Shown: one piece after another, positions 9,482-19,316 of the stretch
Position numbering within the stretch: position 1 is the first letter of the stretch
Layout of the letters: every line of letters starts with the position of its first letter
DNA from: Nematopogon swammerdamellus
Lineage: Eukaryota; Arthropoda; Insecta; Lepidoptera; Adelidae
DNA: 64,000 nt
Direction: 5' to 3'
Assembly (NCBI GenBank): GCA_946902875.1
Contig: OX336345.1
Location: 18,817,395-18,881,394, forward strand
Made by a program: the position numbers and the translations under genes
The notes under the pieces: generated by a model
Told to the model about the DNA's origin: nothing
Databases searched by the model: none
What the model saw: the letters and a program-made list of their open reading frames with translations, nothing else

Positions 9482-9869
9482 TTTTTTTTTTATGGAAACT
9501 GAAACGGTTGGCTACATCACCTACAACATCCGCGATGTCAGCCCATAACACCGGGTGAACTAGGTGCCATGTCAGTGCCTCCCTTCGGTCGTGCCGGCTA
9601 CACTGAACTGGACGGAAAACACAAATTATTTACATAGCCGTTTCGACCGACGACGTTTCATTCAGTGCGGGGTGGTGCCAAGCCGGGCGGGTTGAACCCT
9701 ACCACCTAGTAAGGTAACAGGGAAGGGACCTACAGTTTAACGTGGAATCCGAACCATGGTCAGCCTCCAACGGTCAGCGGTTACCCATCCAAGTACTGAC
9801 CGGCCCAGCGTTGCTTAACCATCAATAGCGACAGTCGACTGCCTGCACTACTGAGCTATCGAGGCTGAC
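9482..9869 (-). mobile_element. SINE-A, full length, inverted
   Basis: Complete minus-strand copy: poly-T at 9482, tail, 5S-like core (complement of TACTTGGATGGGTAACCGC) and A-box-like end GAGCTATCGAGGCTGAC. With the plus copy at 8857 it forms a large inverted repeat with a 240-base spacer. Confidence 0.85.
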
Positions 9870-9928
9870 AAATTTGTCAGTGTGATGTGTGTTTGTGGGT
9901 GATGCAAGTTTGAAGTGATAGTATAATG

Positions 9929-10224
9929 CACAGAGCACGAAATACCCCCGCCCGCGCCCCCTCCTAGAGGCGCCCTAAGCGATAATATTTGAAACCCAAT
10001 AACTGGACGCAGTGCTACTAGCGCTTCGTATGTGTGTGTGTGTGTTAGTATCGACACTACACACAAAGAGGAGCAAGTTACGCACACGCACAAAACAAAT
10101 GCACACGCACAACACACATATGTAAGTCATAGGCCACGCCTACAGGCTTCAACGCCGTTGTAGAGAAATCGCGCTCAGGGCGCCTCTAGGAGAGGGCGCG
10201 GGCGGGGGTATTTCGTGCTCTGTG
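9929..10224. mobile_element. hAT-like MITE with 8-bp target duplication
   Basis: Inverted ends of about 48 bases (CACAGAGCACGAAATACCCC at the left, its complement GGGGTATTTCGTGCTCTGTG at the right). Direct flanks GTATAATG (9921-9928 and 10225-10232) are identical, an 8-bp duplication typical of hAT elements, and the CAGAG near the tip also fits. 296 bases, no transposase. Its right end is only 46 bases from the exon at 10271. Confidence 0.85.
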
Positions 10225-10270
10225 GTATAATGGCACCGTGTGTACAGTGATGTGATGATATTGGTTTCAG

Positions 10271-10338
10271 TGGTGGAGTCGATAATGCGCGGGGAGGTGG
10301 TTGGGGTGATGCCACGCCGCTCCCGCTCAAACCTGCAG
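10271..10338 (+). CDS. Internal coding exon of split gene (basic segment)
   Basis: 68 bases between ATTGGTTTCAG and CTGCAG|GTGAGT, both strong splice signals. Entered in phase 1 (matching the exon at 2511) it reads VESIMRGEVVGVMPRRSRSN then LQ, and leaves in phase 0 (matching the exon at 61430). The PRRSRS stretch is basic. A second frame is also open (GGVDNARGGGWGDA), so phase agreement with the neighbours is what decides the reading. No domain recognised. The hAT-like MITE ends 46 bases upstream, close to the branch-point zone. Confidence 0.65.
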
Positions 10339-10472
10339 GTGAGTCATGCACACGCATTCACTTTATTATACCGGTAAGTATCGCTTTTCCAGGGTCCTTG
10401 TTACGCAGTTCCTGTTTCTGCTTTTTTTTTGTTACTGGCAACTCTTGTGCCATACATAACGCATAATACACA

Positions 10473-10656
10473 GTTGATTGAAACGTCGTCGGTCGAAACG
10501 GCTACGTAAATAGTTTGTGTTTTCCGTCCAGTTCAGTGTAGCTGGCACGACCGAAGGGAAGCACTGACATGGCACCCATTTCACCCGGTGTTACGGGCTA
10601 ACATCACGGATGTTGTAGGCGATGTAGCCAACCGTGTCAGTTTCCATAAAAAAAAA
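10473..10656 (+). mobile_element. SINE-A tail fragment
   Basis: Lacks the head; starts near GATTGAAACGTCG and runs to the poly-A after GTGTCAGTTTCCATAAAA. Confidence 0.75.
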
Positions 10657-10726
10657 TATAATAATATTTATTGTAGCCGCAGATTTTTCGGCTAAAATGC
10701 CATGTCAACTGTATGAGAAATGCCAC

Positions 10727-10860
10727 TTTAAGGCCCACTTGCACCACCACGAATTTAACTATAAACCAGTTTAACTCGTTAAGCTAGCACCCGTTGACTG
10801 TGGGAACCGCGTTTAAACCGCGTTTAAATCCATAAACTCGTGTTGGTGCAAGTGGGCCTA
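10727..10860. mobile_element. MITE-L copy
   Basis: Inverted ends GGCCCACTTGCACCACCACG and CGTGTTGGTGCAAGTGGGCC with an AGTTTAACTC-rich middle and a doubled GCGTTTAAACC motif. A second copy is at 18229-18375. Small TIR element without coding capacity. Confidence 0.75.
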
Positions 10861-10995
10861 AGCTATAGATAAATGTTAACCGAGACTTAACCGGTGGTGG
10901 TGTAATCGGCCCTTACACAGAAAACTCTGAAGCCTGTGAAGTCTGAAGCATAGATTGGTGTCTTTTTGGATTTAGAATATCTAAGGCGTCGTCGC

Positions 10996-11037
10996 AAGCT
11001 CGGAAAGACCTAAGTTGAACTCGGTCTTTCCGAGCTT
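10996..11037. repeat. Perfect 15-bp inverted repeat
   Basis: AAGCTCGGAAAGACC, 12-base spacer, GGTCTTTCCGAGCTT. Possibly ends of a decayed element. Confidence 0.7.
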
Positions 11038-11165
11038 ACCTTAGTAAGTTCAGAAGTCAAAAACAAAACAGTCAAAAACTATGAGAGATACCCAACAACG
11101 TAGGTAAAGAGCAATCTTATTTACGAGTAAATACACGCCTACGTTCAGAAATGTATGGATAAAGG

Positions 11166-11409
11166 TTACGTTTGGCTACATCACCTACAACGTCCGTGAT
11201 GTCAGCCCATAACACCGGGTGAACTAGGTGCCATGTCAGTGCTTCCCCCTTTGATCGTGCCAGCTACACTGAACTGGTCGGAAAACACAAACTATTTACA
11301 TAGCCGTTTAGACCGACGTTTCATTCAGTGCGGTGGTACCAACCCGGGCGGGTTAAACCCTACCACCAAGTAAGATTAGGAGGGAAGGGACCTACAGTTT
11401 TACGAGGAA
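11166..11409 (-). mobile_element. SINE-A, truncated both sides, inverted
   Basis: Complement of the tail from GTAGCCAA to the GTAGGTCCCTTCCCTCC region; the 5S-like head and poly-A are missing. Confidence 0.75.
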
Positions 11410-11913
11410 TATAAACCCATAATATAAGAAGGAAGGTAATATAAACCCATCATCAAAGACGCAAATATTATAAATAAGGCCGCATAATATTTTTGAAGAT
11501 CAAAACATGAAACCCCGCGTGTAATACATACGTAGGTACCTACGCAGTAAACATCGCCCCTTATAGACAACGAGAAGAGGGGAAAACACGACGTATATAA
11601 TTTCCAAGTAACGGATCCTGGCGGAAGATATCGCATCAACGAATTCCCGAAGGGAGTGGCTTGAGGACAAAACGACAACATTGGCAAATAAACACGAATT
11701 TATATTAATATTCCACATAAAAAGGCTCGCTTCTCCTAACTTGAAACGTCGTGTGTTAGAAGAGTTTTTCGGATTTTAGACTTTTATCCCTAGGCCACGA
11801 ACCACTCAAGCTTCAACATGGAAAGACCTCATTATTGGATATATGTTCTAATCTAAAACATCGTAATGAACCTTAAAATACATAAAACAACATTAACTAC
11901 ACCGTCTGTTCAG

Positions 11914-12049
11914 CGCGTCACAGACGATGCATATAATTTAAAAGTTACAAAAATTGCTGAAACCTGTAGATTGAAAAACTAGAACATTATTTATGCCTAT
12001 AATATACGTTACTTACCTTTAACATTTTTAGGGCATCGTCTGTGACGTG
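11914..12049. repeat. 17-bp inverted repeat, 102-base spacer
   Basis: CGCGTCACAGACGATGC at 11914-11930 and its complement except the outermost base, GCATCGTCTGTGACGTG, at 12033-12049. Could be the tips of a small TIR element. Confidence 0.55.
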
Positions 12050-12166
12050 TTTAGCGTTTGGTTTTGTCTATGATCATTGATCATCATCGTCTATGATCGT
12101 CTAAAAACATCAAATACAATAATTGTGTATTGAATAAAGTATTTTTCTTACTACCTATTTCATTAC

Positions 12167-12210
12167 ATGCGTCTCTCAAGCGTCCAGCTTTGGACGCTTG
12201 AGAGACGCAT
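12167..12210. repeat. Perfect 20-bp hairpin with 4-base loop
   Basis: ATGCGTCTCTCAAGCGTCCA, loop GCTT, then the exact complement. No mismatch. Upstream is AT-rich; downstream is a degenerate dispersed repeat also seen at about 690-775. Confidence 0.85.
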
Positions 12211-12837
12211 GGAAGAAATATACGTAAGGGATAAGTCCGGTTTTGCACCTCACATAATCTCTTGTCCATGTTGTTTCTGGAGCAATAAGTATTTCGATGT
12301 ATCTACTTGTATTTCAATTTATTTAACGATCAAATTCTACACCGTCACGGCTTAGTTATGTCAACTGCGAAGAAAATATAATTTTTGTTCGCTGTTTTTG
12401 CCATTTGCGCAGCATGTGTTATCGCTTCCAGAAACACTAATTGGTGCCTTGTGTGCGATGTCTGCTCGCAACATGTAATTTGAGTGGGACAGAGACCGTC
12501 TGCTCCTAGGACTTGATAGATAACTCTTTCATAATAATTCTCGTCGGATTAAATTACAGTCTGATGCTGATTCACCGCGACGGTTAATTTTAGATATTGT
12601 CATTCATTTCATTACTCATCAGCAGACATCGGAATCCGCGGGGCACGAATACGACCTTGTTAGGGATTGACTACGGCGATCAATAAACAATCGACACTGT
12701 TATCGATACTCATATTTATTTGTTTATTGTATTTTATTCATGTCATATTTCAGACCTGAATACTTATATACCTACAGTACTTATATAAACATGTATACTT
12801 TATGTTAACGATTAAGTAAATATAATACATATTTATA

Positions 12838-13592
12838 TAAGGTCTTTCAAAATTTGTTCATAGTACGCTAAGGGGGGGTTCTGTATCATATAGGGAGTAA
12901 AACCTATATAAAATTTGTTGGACCTTGGGCTTTTTTTTAAATAAAAATTTTTTTTATGTAGGTATTTCAATAAAAAAATAGGTGGTTGATTTTTATAACC
13001 TAATCGATTCAGTTTCATAACAGTAACAAAAAAGTCTTCATGACCATTATGATGTAACACGTGTAAGTTGGTAAAAAAATTAAATTCTTTCTATTCCACT
13101 ATATTCTATACACTACACGCTACAATCACACCACATTACACCACAATACACCACCACACACCACTACACAGCACACCATATCTCACATTTCTATAGAATG
13201 TATAATACCCAAGTGAAATACACCTTACAGAATACCTCTCCTTCATATTACAGCCACGAAGCTAGTTTAGAGGAGAGGGAATGCAAATTGTATGTAAAAT
13301 GGTATTAATAAACATTTCATTTCATTTCATTTCATTTCATTTCATTTCATTTCATTCCATACTGATAAAACTGAAATTGTGGATTTTTCACAATTTCTGA
13401 AAGAAAGAGATATACGTGTTGGAAGACTTTTTTGTTCCTGGCATGAAACCGAAACGATTAAGAAAAATTTTTGTTTTGCATTTAACATTAAAAAAAAATT
13501 TTTGTAAAAAAAAAATTCTTTGTTCTTCAAAAGTGATCTATTTCCGATACAGAACCCCCCCTTAGCGTACTATGAAATAATTTTGTAAGACC
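12838..13592. mobile_element. MITE-H, interrupted copy
   Basis: Same ends as the copy at 5409 (TAAGGTCTTTCAAAATTTGT; CCCCCCCTTAGCGTACTATG...TAAGACC). It is longer because of a 255-base insertion at 13099-13353. Confidence 0.75.
13099..13353 (+). mobile_element. Retro-insertion with (ATTTC)n tail
   Basis: Absent from the 5409 copy of MITE-H. Flanked by ATTCCA on both sides (13093-13098 and 13354-13359), a 6-bp target duplication, and ends AATAAACATTTC plus eight or so ATTTC units. A 5'-truncated LINE or SINE by structure; body (ACCACACACCACTACACAGC) not recognised. Confidence 0.65.
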
Positions 13593-13594
13593 AA

Positions 13595-13797
13595 TTTTTT
13601 TGGACCTTGGCCTTTTTTTATGTAAAATATTTTTTTGTCTATAAAAAAATAGGTGGTTGATTTTTATAGCCTAATCGATTCAGTTTCATAACAGTAACAA
13701 AAAAGTCTTCAATATCATTATGATGTAACACGGGTAAGTTGGTAAAAAAAATCAAAGTCTTTCTATTCCATACTAATAAAACTAATATTGTGGTTTG
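13595..13797. mobile_element. MITE-H internal fragment
   Basis: Repeats the middle of MITE-H (TTGGACCTTGGCC, AGCCTAATCGATTCAGTTTC, GTAAGTTGGTAAAAAAAATC) with no terminal repeats. Confidence 0.65.
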
Positions 13798-14003
13798 AAC
13801 AGATTTGTATTGTACCTACAAAGTAAATACAACATTTGTTTATTATATTTTATTTTCTATAGAAATACTCTTAGTTTTAATAATCGACATTATTCCATAT
13901 TATTCTAAAATAACGATCGATTTTCGATATTTGTGGATACATTGTCCCATCACTAAACAACCTTGAATCATTCGTGCCCCGCGGATTCCGATGTATGCTC
14001 ATC

Positions 14004-15047
14004 AGTCTGTCTTGACGGATAGAATCTTCCTTCCAATGAATGAATACAGAGAAGGAATTATTTCTCTACCTAGTTAGATTTCAACTGGCAGACTTGAGCT
14101 TGAGATTTGGCTGTTCGCCGCGCGCACTCCCAACCAGCTGCACGCTCTCAGATAATATACTTACAAATTGCGTCAAAATTCTCATTCGGGGCAAATTGTA
14201 TTTTCCCGATCCCTAAACCTTATCCCTAAATCTTATTTTTCAATTATTTATTATTGTTTTAATAAGGACAGACCAACCTTACCTTCATCCAGTCGTACCT
14301 TTTTATTTTTTTGATATTCAAAGTAATGGTTCAATAAACCTTAATGAACTTCGTGACATCAACAAATAATTTTTTTTTTTCGAAAAATTACATTTTTAAA
14401 TCTTCTGGCGTCGTATATTTAATCTAAACGAATTACAGAATTATTTATTATTATAAGAATTTTTATTAAGATTAATTATTATAAGAAAAAAAATATAAAA
14501 AAATCGTTCAAGGTTTAGGGGCTGGAAAAATATAAGCCCCGAAAGGCGATTCTGTGTGGAGAAAAATAGTGTCGTGAATAACCTTTGTATGTTCTTTGGA
14601 ACGACCATGATGGTCGGCATGTCACCGTAAATCGAGAACAGTTCGACCAAATTATATTATTGCTATAAATTCAGACGGTTATAGGCTATTTATGTAAACA
14701 AGCACAGTCGGAGAAACCCCTGATTCAGCGACACTACTTACTTACTCACTTAAAATATTCTTCAATCTCGCCAAGTGCTCGCCAGTCCGACATTCGACCT
14801 CAGCGCACTTTAATTTCATGCATAACACATCATTCGCACATGTTATGATTTCTAAATATACCTCCCCCACCGCGTGCACGGAATAAGGAACAGCGAGCAT
14901 GTGTGGACAAGTGACTGCCGCCGTCCCGGCCGCTCTGACGCACCGTCCACGATTAGATCCTGTCGAGTCCTGGCTCGGGTCTAAATCAGGATGTGACGCA
15001 TACGACGCGACGACGCACTGCCATCGGCTCCAGCAGATAGGTATTAG
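14004..15047. other. Non-coding stretch, nothing recognised
   Basis: AT-rich with poly-T runs, and a GC-richer part at 14880-15030. The 113-codon minus frame at 14742-15083 shows no domain. Confidence 0.3.
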
Positions 15048-15092
15048 CCAAAGAGTTTGTATTACGTCGGCGACGTAAAACAAACTCTTTGG
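15048..15092. repeat. Near-perfect 45-base palindrome
   Basis: CCAAAGAGTTTGTATTACGT plus CG, one G, then the complement with a single mismatch. A single half of the same sequence stands alone at 42587-42618, so this is a repeat end present here head to head. GGTATTAGC(C/T)AAAG flanks it directly on both sides. Confidence 0.8.
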
Positions 15093-15147
15093 TATTAGCT
15101 AAAGATTCGTCGCGAAAGTGCAAACCGTTGCGATATGATCCTCTTTA

Positions 15148-15660
15148 ACCGACTTCCAAAAAAGGAGGAGGTTCTCAATTCGTCTGTATGTTTTTTTTTT
15201 TTATTTTTTTTTTTATTTTTATTTTTTTGTATGTTTGTAACACGATTTCTCCGTCAATTGAGGGCCGATTTAGAAAATTCTTTTTTTGTTAGTTAGGTCA
15301 TACTTCCGAGGTGGTCCCATTTCAATTTTATCGAAATTGGTTCAGTGGTTTTCGAAAAATCAGCATAATACTATGGTGTGTGGTTACCTTCAGCAAAACT
15401 TGTGATGTGGTCGTTTTCGGCAATTTTCAGTTTGATAAATTAGTATGGTGTGTGGTTACCTTCAGCAAAACATTTGTGATGTGGACTTATTCAGCAATTT
15501 GCAGTCTGACACATATGGCGAATAATTCTGTACCACTTCAATCGATTTCGATTATTCGATTTCGATTATTCTTTTTTATGTAATATTACTAAAAATAATG
15601 AAATAAAAACTGTTTTAAAAAAAATATTAAACCGATTTCCAAAAAACAAAAAAAAAAAAA
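15148..15660 (+). repeat. Rep-F copy with 72-base internal duplication
   Basis: Opens ACCGACTTCCAAAAAAGGAG and GAGGTTCTCAATTCGTCTG, then poly-T, GTCAATTGAGGGCCGATTTA. Inside, TATGGTGTGTGGTTACCTTC occurs at 15372 and 15444, a 72-base tandem duplication. Ends in A-rich ACCGATTTCCAAAAAAC, an inexact second copy of its own start. Confidence 0.65.
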
Positions 15661-15959
15661 CTAAAAAGTATTAAATACCTAATATTTTGAAATTTTCTCT
15701 GTCCTGTTGAAATACATGAATCGATATACTAGTGATACATATTCGGACCCTTGTTTCATGAATATTCTAAATTTGAAATTTTTTTATCTTTTCCGACCGG
15801 CGTTTAATTTATTATGGTACCTGGCCAGTACCTACTGTACCGAGTACCATCGAGCTGGTTTGATGATGGAGACAGAAGGTGGCCATAGGAACTCCTAAAC
15901 TACACATGATAAACCCATCGTGTTTGGGCTCGTTGCATTTGTCTTCACGAGAAATTTAC

Positions 15960-16150
15960 TTTAGACCTAAAAGATTCTCAATTCGACGGTATGTTTTCTT
16001 TTTTTGGATGTTTGTTACGCGATTACTCCGTCAATTGTGGGCCGATTTTGAAAATTCTTTTTTTTTTTATTTGAAAGGGGATAACCCTGAGGTTTTTGAA
16101 GTGAAAACTTCTTTAGCGGCTCTTGGCACTTTTTTAGGTGGGTAAAAATG
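15960..16150 (+). repeat. Rep-F fragment
   Basis: GATTCTCAATTCGACGGTAT, GCGATTACTCCGTCAATTGT, GGGCCGATTTTGAAAATTC as in the 15148 copy. Confidence 0.65.
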
Positions 16151-16264
16151 TATAACTCGCGACATCGCGTCAGCGTCATTTTTAAAATGAAACCTTAAGT
16201 CATTGCGTTAAGGGTTAAGTTAGAGTGGCACGGGATCTGCCGGCACTCCCGGAGTGCAACTGTT

Positions 16265-16455
16265 AAGTAGGGTTCCGTAACACGTTTATGTCTGTCCATT
16301 CTACTAAGTTCTGCAAAATGAATGTAGGGTTCCGTAACATATGCATGTCTATCCGTTCTACTAAATTTTACAATTTTCAACCAAGGTCCTCCGACGGTTA
16401 TTTTATAATAAAAGTAGGCTTCCGTAACACGTTTATGTCTGTCCATTCTACTAAG
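16265..16455. repeat. Three spaced copies of a 48-base unit
   Basis: GTAGGGTTCCGTAACACGTT...CATTCTACTAAGTTCTGCA at about 16267, 16325 and 16414, with 2-15 differences and unequal spacing. The start resembles Rep-G. Confidence 0.65.
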
Positions 16456-16457
16456 TT

Positions 16458-16806
16458 CTGCAACATCACCTACAACGTCTGTGATGTCAGCCCATAACAC
16501 CAGTGCCATGTCAGTGCTTCCCCCTTTGATCGTGCTGACTACACTGAACTGGTCGGAAAACACAAACTATTTACATAGCCGTTTCGACCGACGTTTAATT
16601 CAGTGCGGTGGTACCAACCCGGGAAGGTTAAACCCTACCACCAAGTAAAATTACGAGGGAAGGGACTTACAGTTTTACGAGGAATCCGAACCTTGGTCAG
16701 CCTCCAACGGTCAGCGGTCACCCATCTAAGTACTGACCGCACCCAGCGTTGCTTAAAATTCAATAGCGACAGTTGACTGTCTGCACCACTGAGCTATCGA
16801 AGCTGA
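16458..16806 (-). mobile_element. SINE-A, inverted, 3' truncated
   Basis: Has the complete head (complement of TACTTAGATGGGTGACCGC and of GCTCAGTGGTGCAGAC) but lacks the last 30 bases and poly-A; its tail joins the third 48-base unit directly. Confidence 0.8.
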
Positions 16807-16924
16807 CGTGGTCCTATTTTAATTGGGTCAAGATCGGATTGGAAAGCGAGGCGGAATCGCGAGGCCGAAGGCCGAGCGATTCCGCCGAGTACATTAATAG
16901 CAAAAAATTACTAAAAAAAACTGT

Positions 16925-17385
16925 GAAATAAAAAAAAAGTTTTAAAAAACATAAAACCGACTTCCTAAAAAAAAAAGGAAAACTAAAAAACTATTCAAAA
17001 TAAAAATATAAAAACCGCCTTCAAAAATATATGAAATAAAAACCTAAAAAAAAAAAAACGAACCCTAGAGTTGAAGGCGGTGCTAAAGCAAGCAAAAATG
17101 ATGCATGAAAGAAAACATGAGTGGATGATAATATCCTTTGTGATTTGTAAAGCAAGCAAAAATGATGCATGAAAGAAAACATGAGTGGATGATAATATCC
17201 TTTGTGATTTGTGTAGCCTTTTTAGCACCGCCTTCAACTCTAGGGTTCGTTTTTTTTTTTTTAGGTTTTTATTTCATATATTTTTGAAGGCGGTTTTTAT
17301 ATTTTTATTTTGAATAGTTTTTTAGTTTTCCTTTTTTTTTTAGGAAGTCGGTTTTATGTTTTTTAAAACTTTTTTATTTTTTATG
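16925..17385. repeat. Long palindrome with duplicated loop (Rep-F ends)
   Basis: Left arm about 16930-17087, right arm 17221-17382, about 158 bases each and almost perfectly complementary (ACCGCCTTCAAAAATATATG; GAACCCTAGAGTTGAAGGCG). The loop holds a 64-base unit starting AAAGCAAGCAAAAATGATGC at 17085 and again at 17149, identical through its length. The arms carry the Rep-F start (ACCGACTTCCT). Confidence 0.85.
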
Positions 17386-17502
17386 GAATCTGACACGGTT
17401 GGCTACATCAACTATTACACACTCGAAATCACCTCATAACACCTTGGTCAACTAGGTGCCATGCCAGTGCTTCCTTTTGGTCGTGCCGGCTACACTGAAC
17501 TG
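17386..17502 (-). mobile_element. SINE-A tail fragment, inverted
   Basis: Complement of the last 120 bases (TGACACGGTTGGCTACATCA, GTGCCATGCCAGTGCTTCC), diverged. Confidence 0.7.
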
Positions 17503-17934
17503 AACTTGAAACACGGTGTTCTTTGGAAACCTCGTCGGAAACGTTACGATGACGATCCTTTCAAGTTGTTGTCGCGAGTAATTTTAAATTTATTTTTCGT
17601 GCAAGTTATGTAGTCGTTGCGAAAGTTCAATAATCACACGAAAACATTCCCGAAGAAAGTTTTTGGGACGAACTTGCGTTAATGTAATCTCCGCTTAATA
17701 TATGAGTTGTTTGTGGCTATTTATTGAGATGTTGGGCGGGAATTATGACCAGAGATTATGGCTTGCGGAGCGGACCCTGTTTGACTTTGATACTTTGTAA
17801 ATAATATACGATACGTGGAACTAGTTTTGACTTTTGGCTGGCAAGTATGTTATTTGTCGCGGAGCCACCAGCATGGCACCGCAGACGGGCAAGTCCGGTG
17901 GCTATAAATAGTCATGTGGTAGTGGTAGGTACCT
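17503..17934. other. Non-coding stretch, nothing recognised
   Basis: Unique-looking sequence of mixed composition without a credible frame or repeat ends. Confidence 0.3.
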
Positions 17935-18205
17935 AAAAAAACCGGCCAAGTGCGAGTCGGACTCGCGCACCGAGGTTTCCGCACCACAAAAAAAACACGT
18001 TTCTTGTATGGGAACCCCCCTTAATTTTGACTTTTTCTGTTTTTTATTATTTGTTGTTATATCCATTATCCGCCATAATAACACATATTCTGTGAAAATT
18101 TCAACGGGCTACCTATTACTACGGTTATTACTGCTACGGTTCAAGAGATACAGCCCTCGGACGGACAGACGGACGGACAGACAGACGGCGTAGGCTTAGT
18201 AATAG
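17935..18205 (+). repeat. Rep-G copy
   Basis: AAACCGGCCAAGTGCGAGTC, GGACTCGCGCACCGAGG, GTTTCTTGTATGGGAACCCC, GTGAAAATTTCAACGGGCTA and a GGACGGACAGACAGACGGCG end. A widespread type of repeat in Lepidoptera; class not assigned here. Confidence 0.75.
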
Positions 18206-18228
18206 GCTTCCATACGAGAAACCTCTTA

Positions 18229-18375
18229 GGCCCACTTGCACCAACACGAATTTAACTATAAACCAGTTTAACTCGTTAAACTAGCACCCGTTGTATGTGG
18301 GAACCGCGTTTGAACCGCGTTTAAATCCATAACTCGCTATTTAACTCTAAACTCGTGTTGGTGCAAGTGGGCATA
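18229..18375. mobile_element. MITE-L copy
   Basis: TTAGGCCCACTTGCACCAAC...GTGTTGGTGCAAGTGGGC; nearly identical to 10727-10860 but with an extra TTAACTC-containing piece. Confidence 0.75.
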
Positions 18376-18377
18376 AG

Positions 18378-18768
18378 TCTGCCGCGTTAGCTCAGTGGTG
18401 CAGACAGTCAACTGTCGCTATTGAATGTTAAGCAACGCTGGGTGCGGTCAGTACTTGGATGGGTGACCGCTGACCGTTGGAGGCTGACCGAGGTTCGGAT
18501 TCCTCGTAAAACTGTAGGTCCCTTCCCTCCTAATCTTACTTGGTGGTTTAACCCGCCCGGGTTGGTACCACCGCACTGAATGAAACGTCGGTCTAAACGG
18601 CTATGTAAATAGTTTGTGTTTTCCGACCAGTTCAGTGTAGCCGGCACGATCAAAGGGGGAAGCACTGACATGGCACCTAGTTCACCCGGTGTTATGGGCT
18701 GACATCACGGACGTTGTAGGTGATGTAGCCAACCGTGTCAGTTTCCATAAAAAAAATAAAAAAAAAAA
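18378..18768 (+). mobile_element. SINE-A, full length
   Basis: GCGTTAGCTCAGTGGTGCAG head, GTTAAGCAACGCTGGGTGC, TACTTGGATGGGTGACCGC, then the full tail and a poly-A with interruptions. Shares the CGGTCTAAACGG and GATCAAAGGGGGAAGC variants with 11166-11409, so they are one subfamily. Confidence 0.85.
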
Positions 18769-18914
18769 CTAAAAACGGTCAAGCACGAGTTTTACCCACG
18801 CACAGAGGGTTCCGTAGATCCACTAAACCAGTTGTTCCCAAATAATGGTACGCGTACCCCCAGCGCTGAGTAGGCTCAAGAGAAGGGATGTATACGCGTG
18901 GGCGCACTATTAAG

Positions 18915-19316
18915 TGGCCATTTTTTTATCGAAACTGACACGGTTGGCTACATCACCTACCTCCAACATTCGCGACAACGGGTGAACTTGGTGCCGCGTC
19001 AGTGCTTCCCTTCATTTCATGTCGGCTACACTGAACTGGACGGAAAACACGAACTATTTACATAGCCGTTTCGACCGACGTTTCATTCAGTGCGTTTGTA
19101 CCAACCCGGGCGGGATAAACCCTACCACCTAGTACTTAAGAAGGGAAGAGACTAAGGGACCTACAATTTTACACGTGGAATCCGAACCGCGGTCAGCCTC
19201 CAACGGTCGAGCGGTCACCCATCCAAGTAGATACTGACCGCGGTCAGGTATGTTTAACAACACTCGGTAGCTCAGTGGTGCGGTCGACCGACCGTACCAC
19301 TGAGCTACCGAGGCTC
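18915..19316 (-). mobile_element. SINE-A, inverted, with palindromic head
   Basis: Near-complete minus copy. Its head end (19263-19312) is a 50-base near-perfect palindrome: CTCGGTAGCTCAGTGGTGCG and its complement meet at GACCGACC. The A-box motif TAGCTCAGTGG is therefore present on both strands. Confidence 0.8.

Larger units (their letters stand above)
12613..14003. mobile_element. Outer TIR element holding nested insertions
   Basis: About 35 bases at 12613-12650 (CATCGGAATCCGCGGGGCAC core) recur inverted at 13972-14003. Related AT-rich sequence continues inward on both sides (ATCGAC, TTTGTTTATTGTATTTTATT). Inside lie MITE-H at 12838-13592 and a further MITE-H piece at 13595-13797. Likely a DNA element that later took MITE-H into it; no transposase remains. 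Confidence 0.55.
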
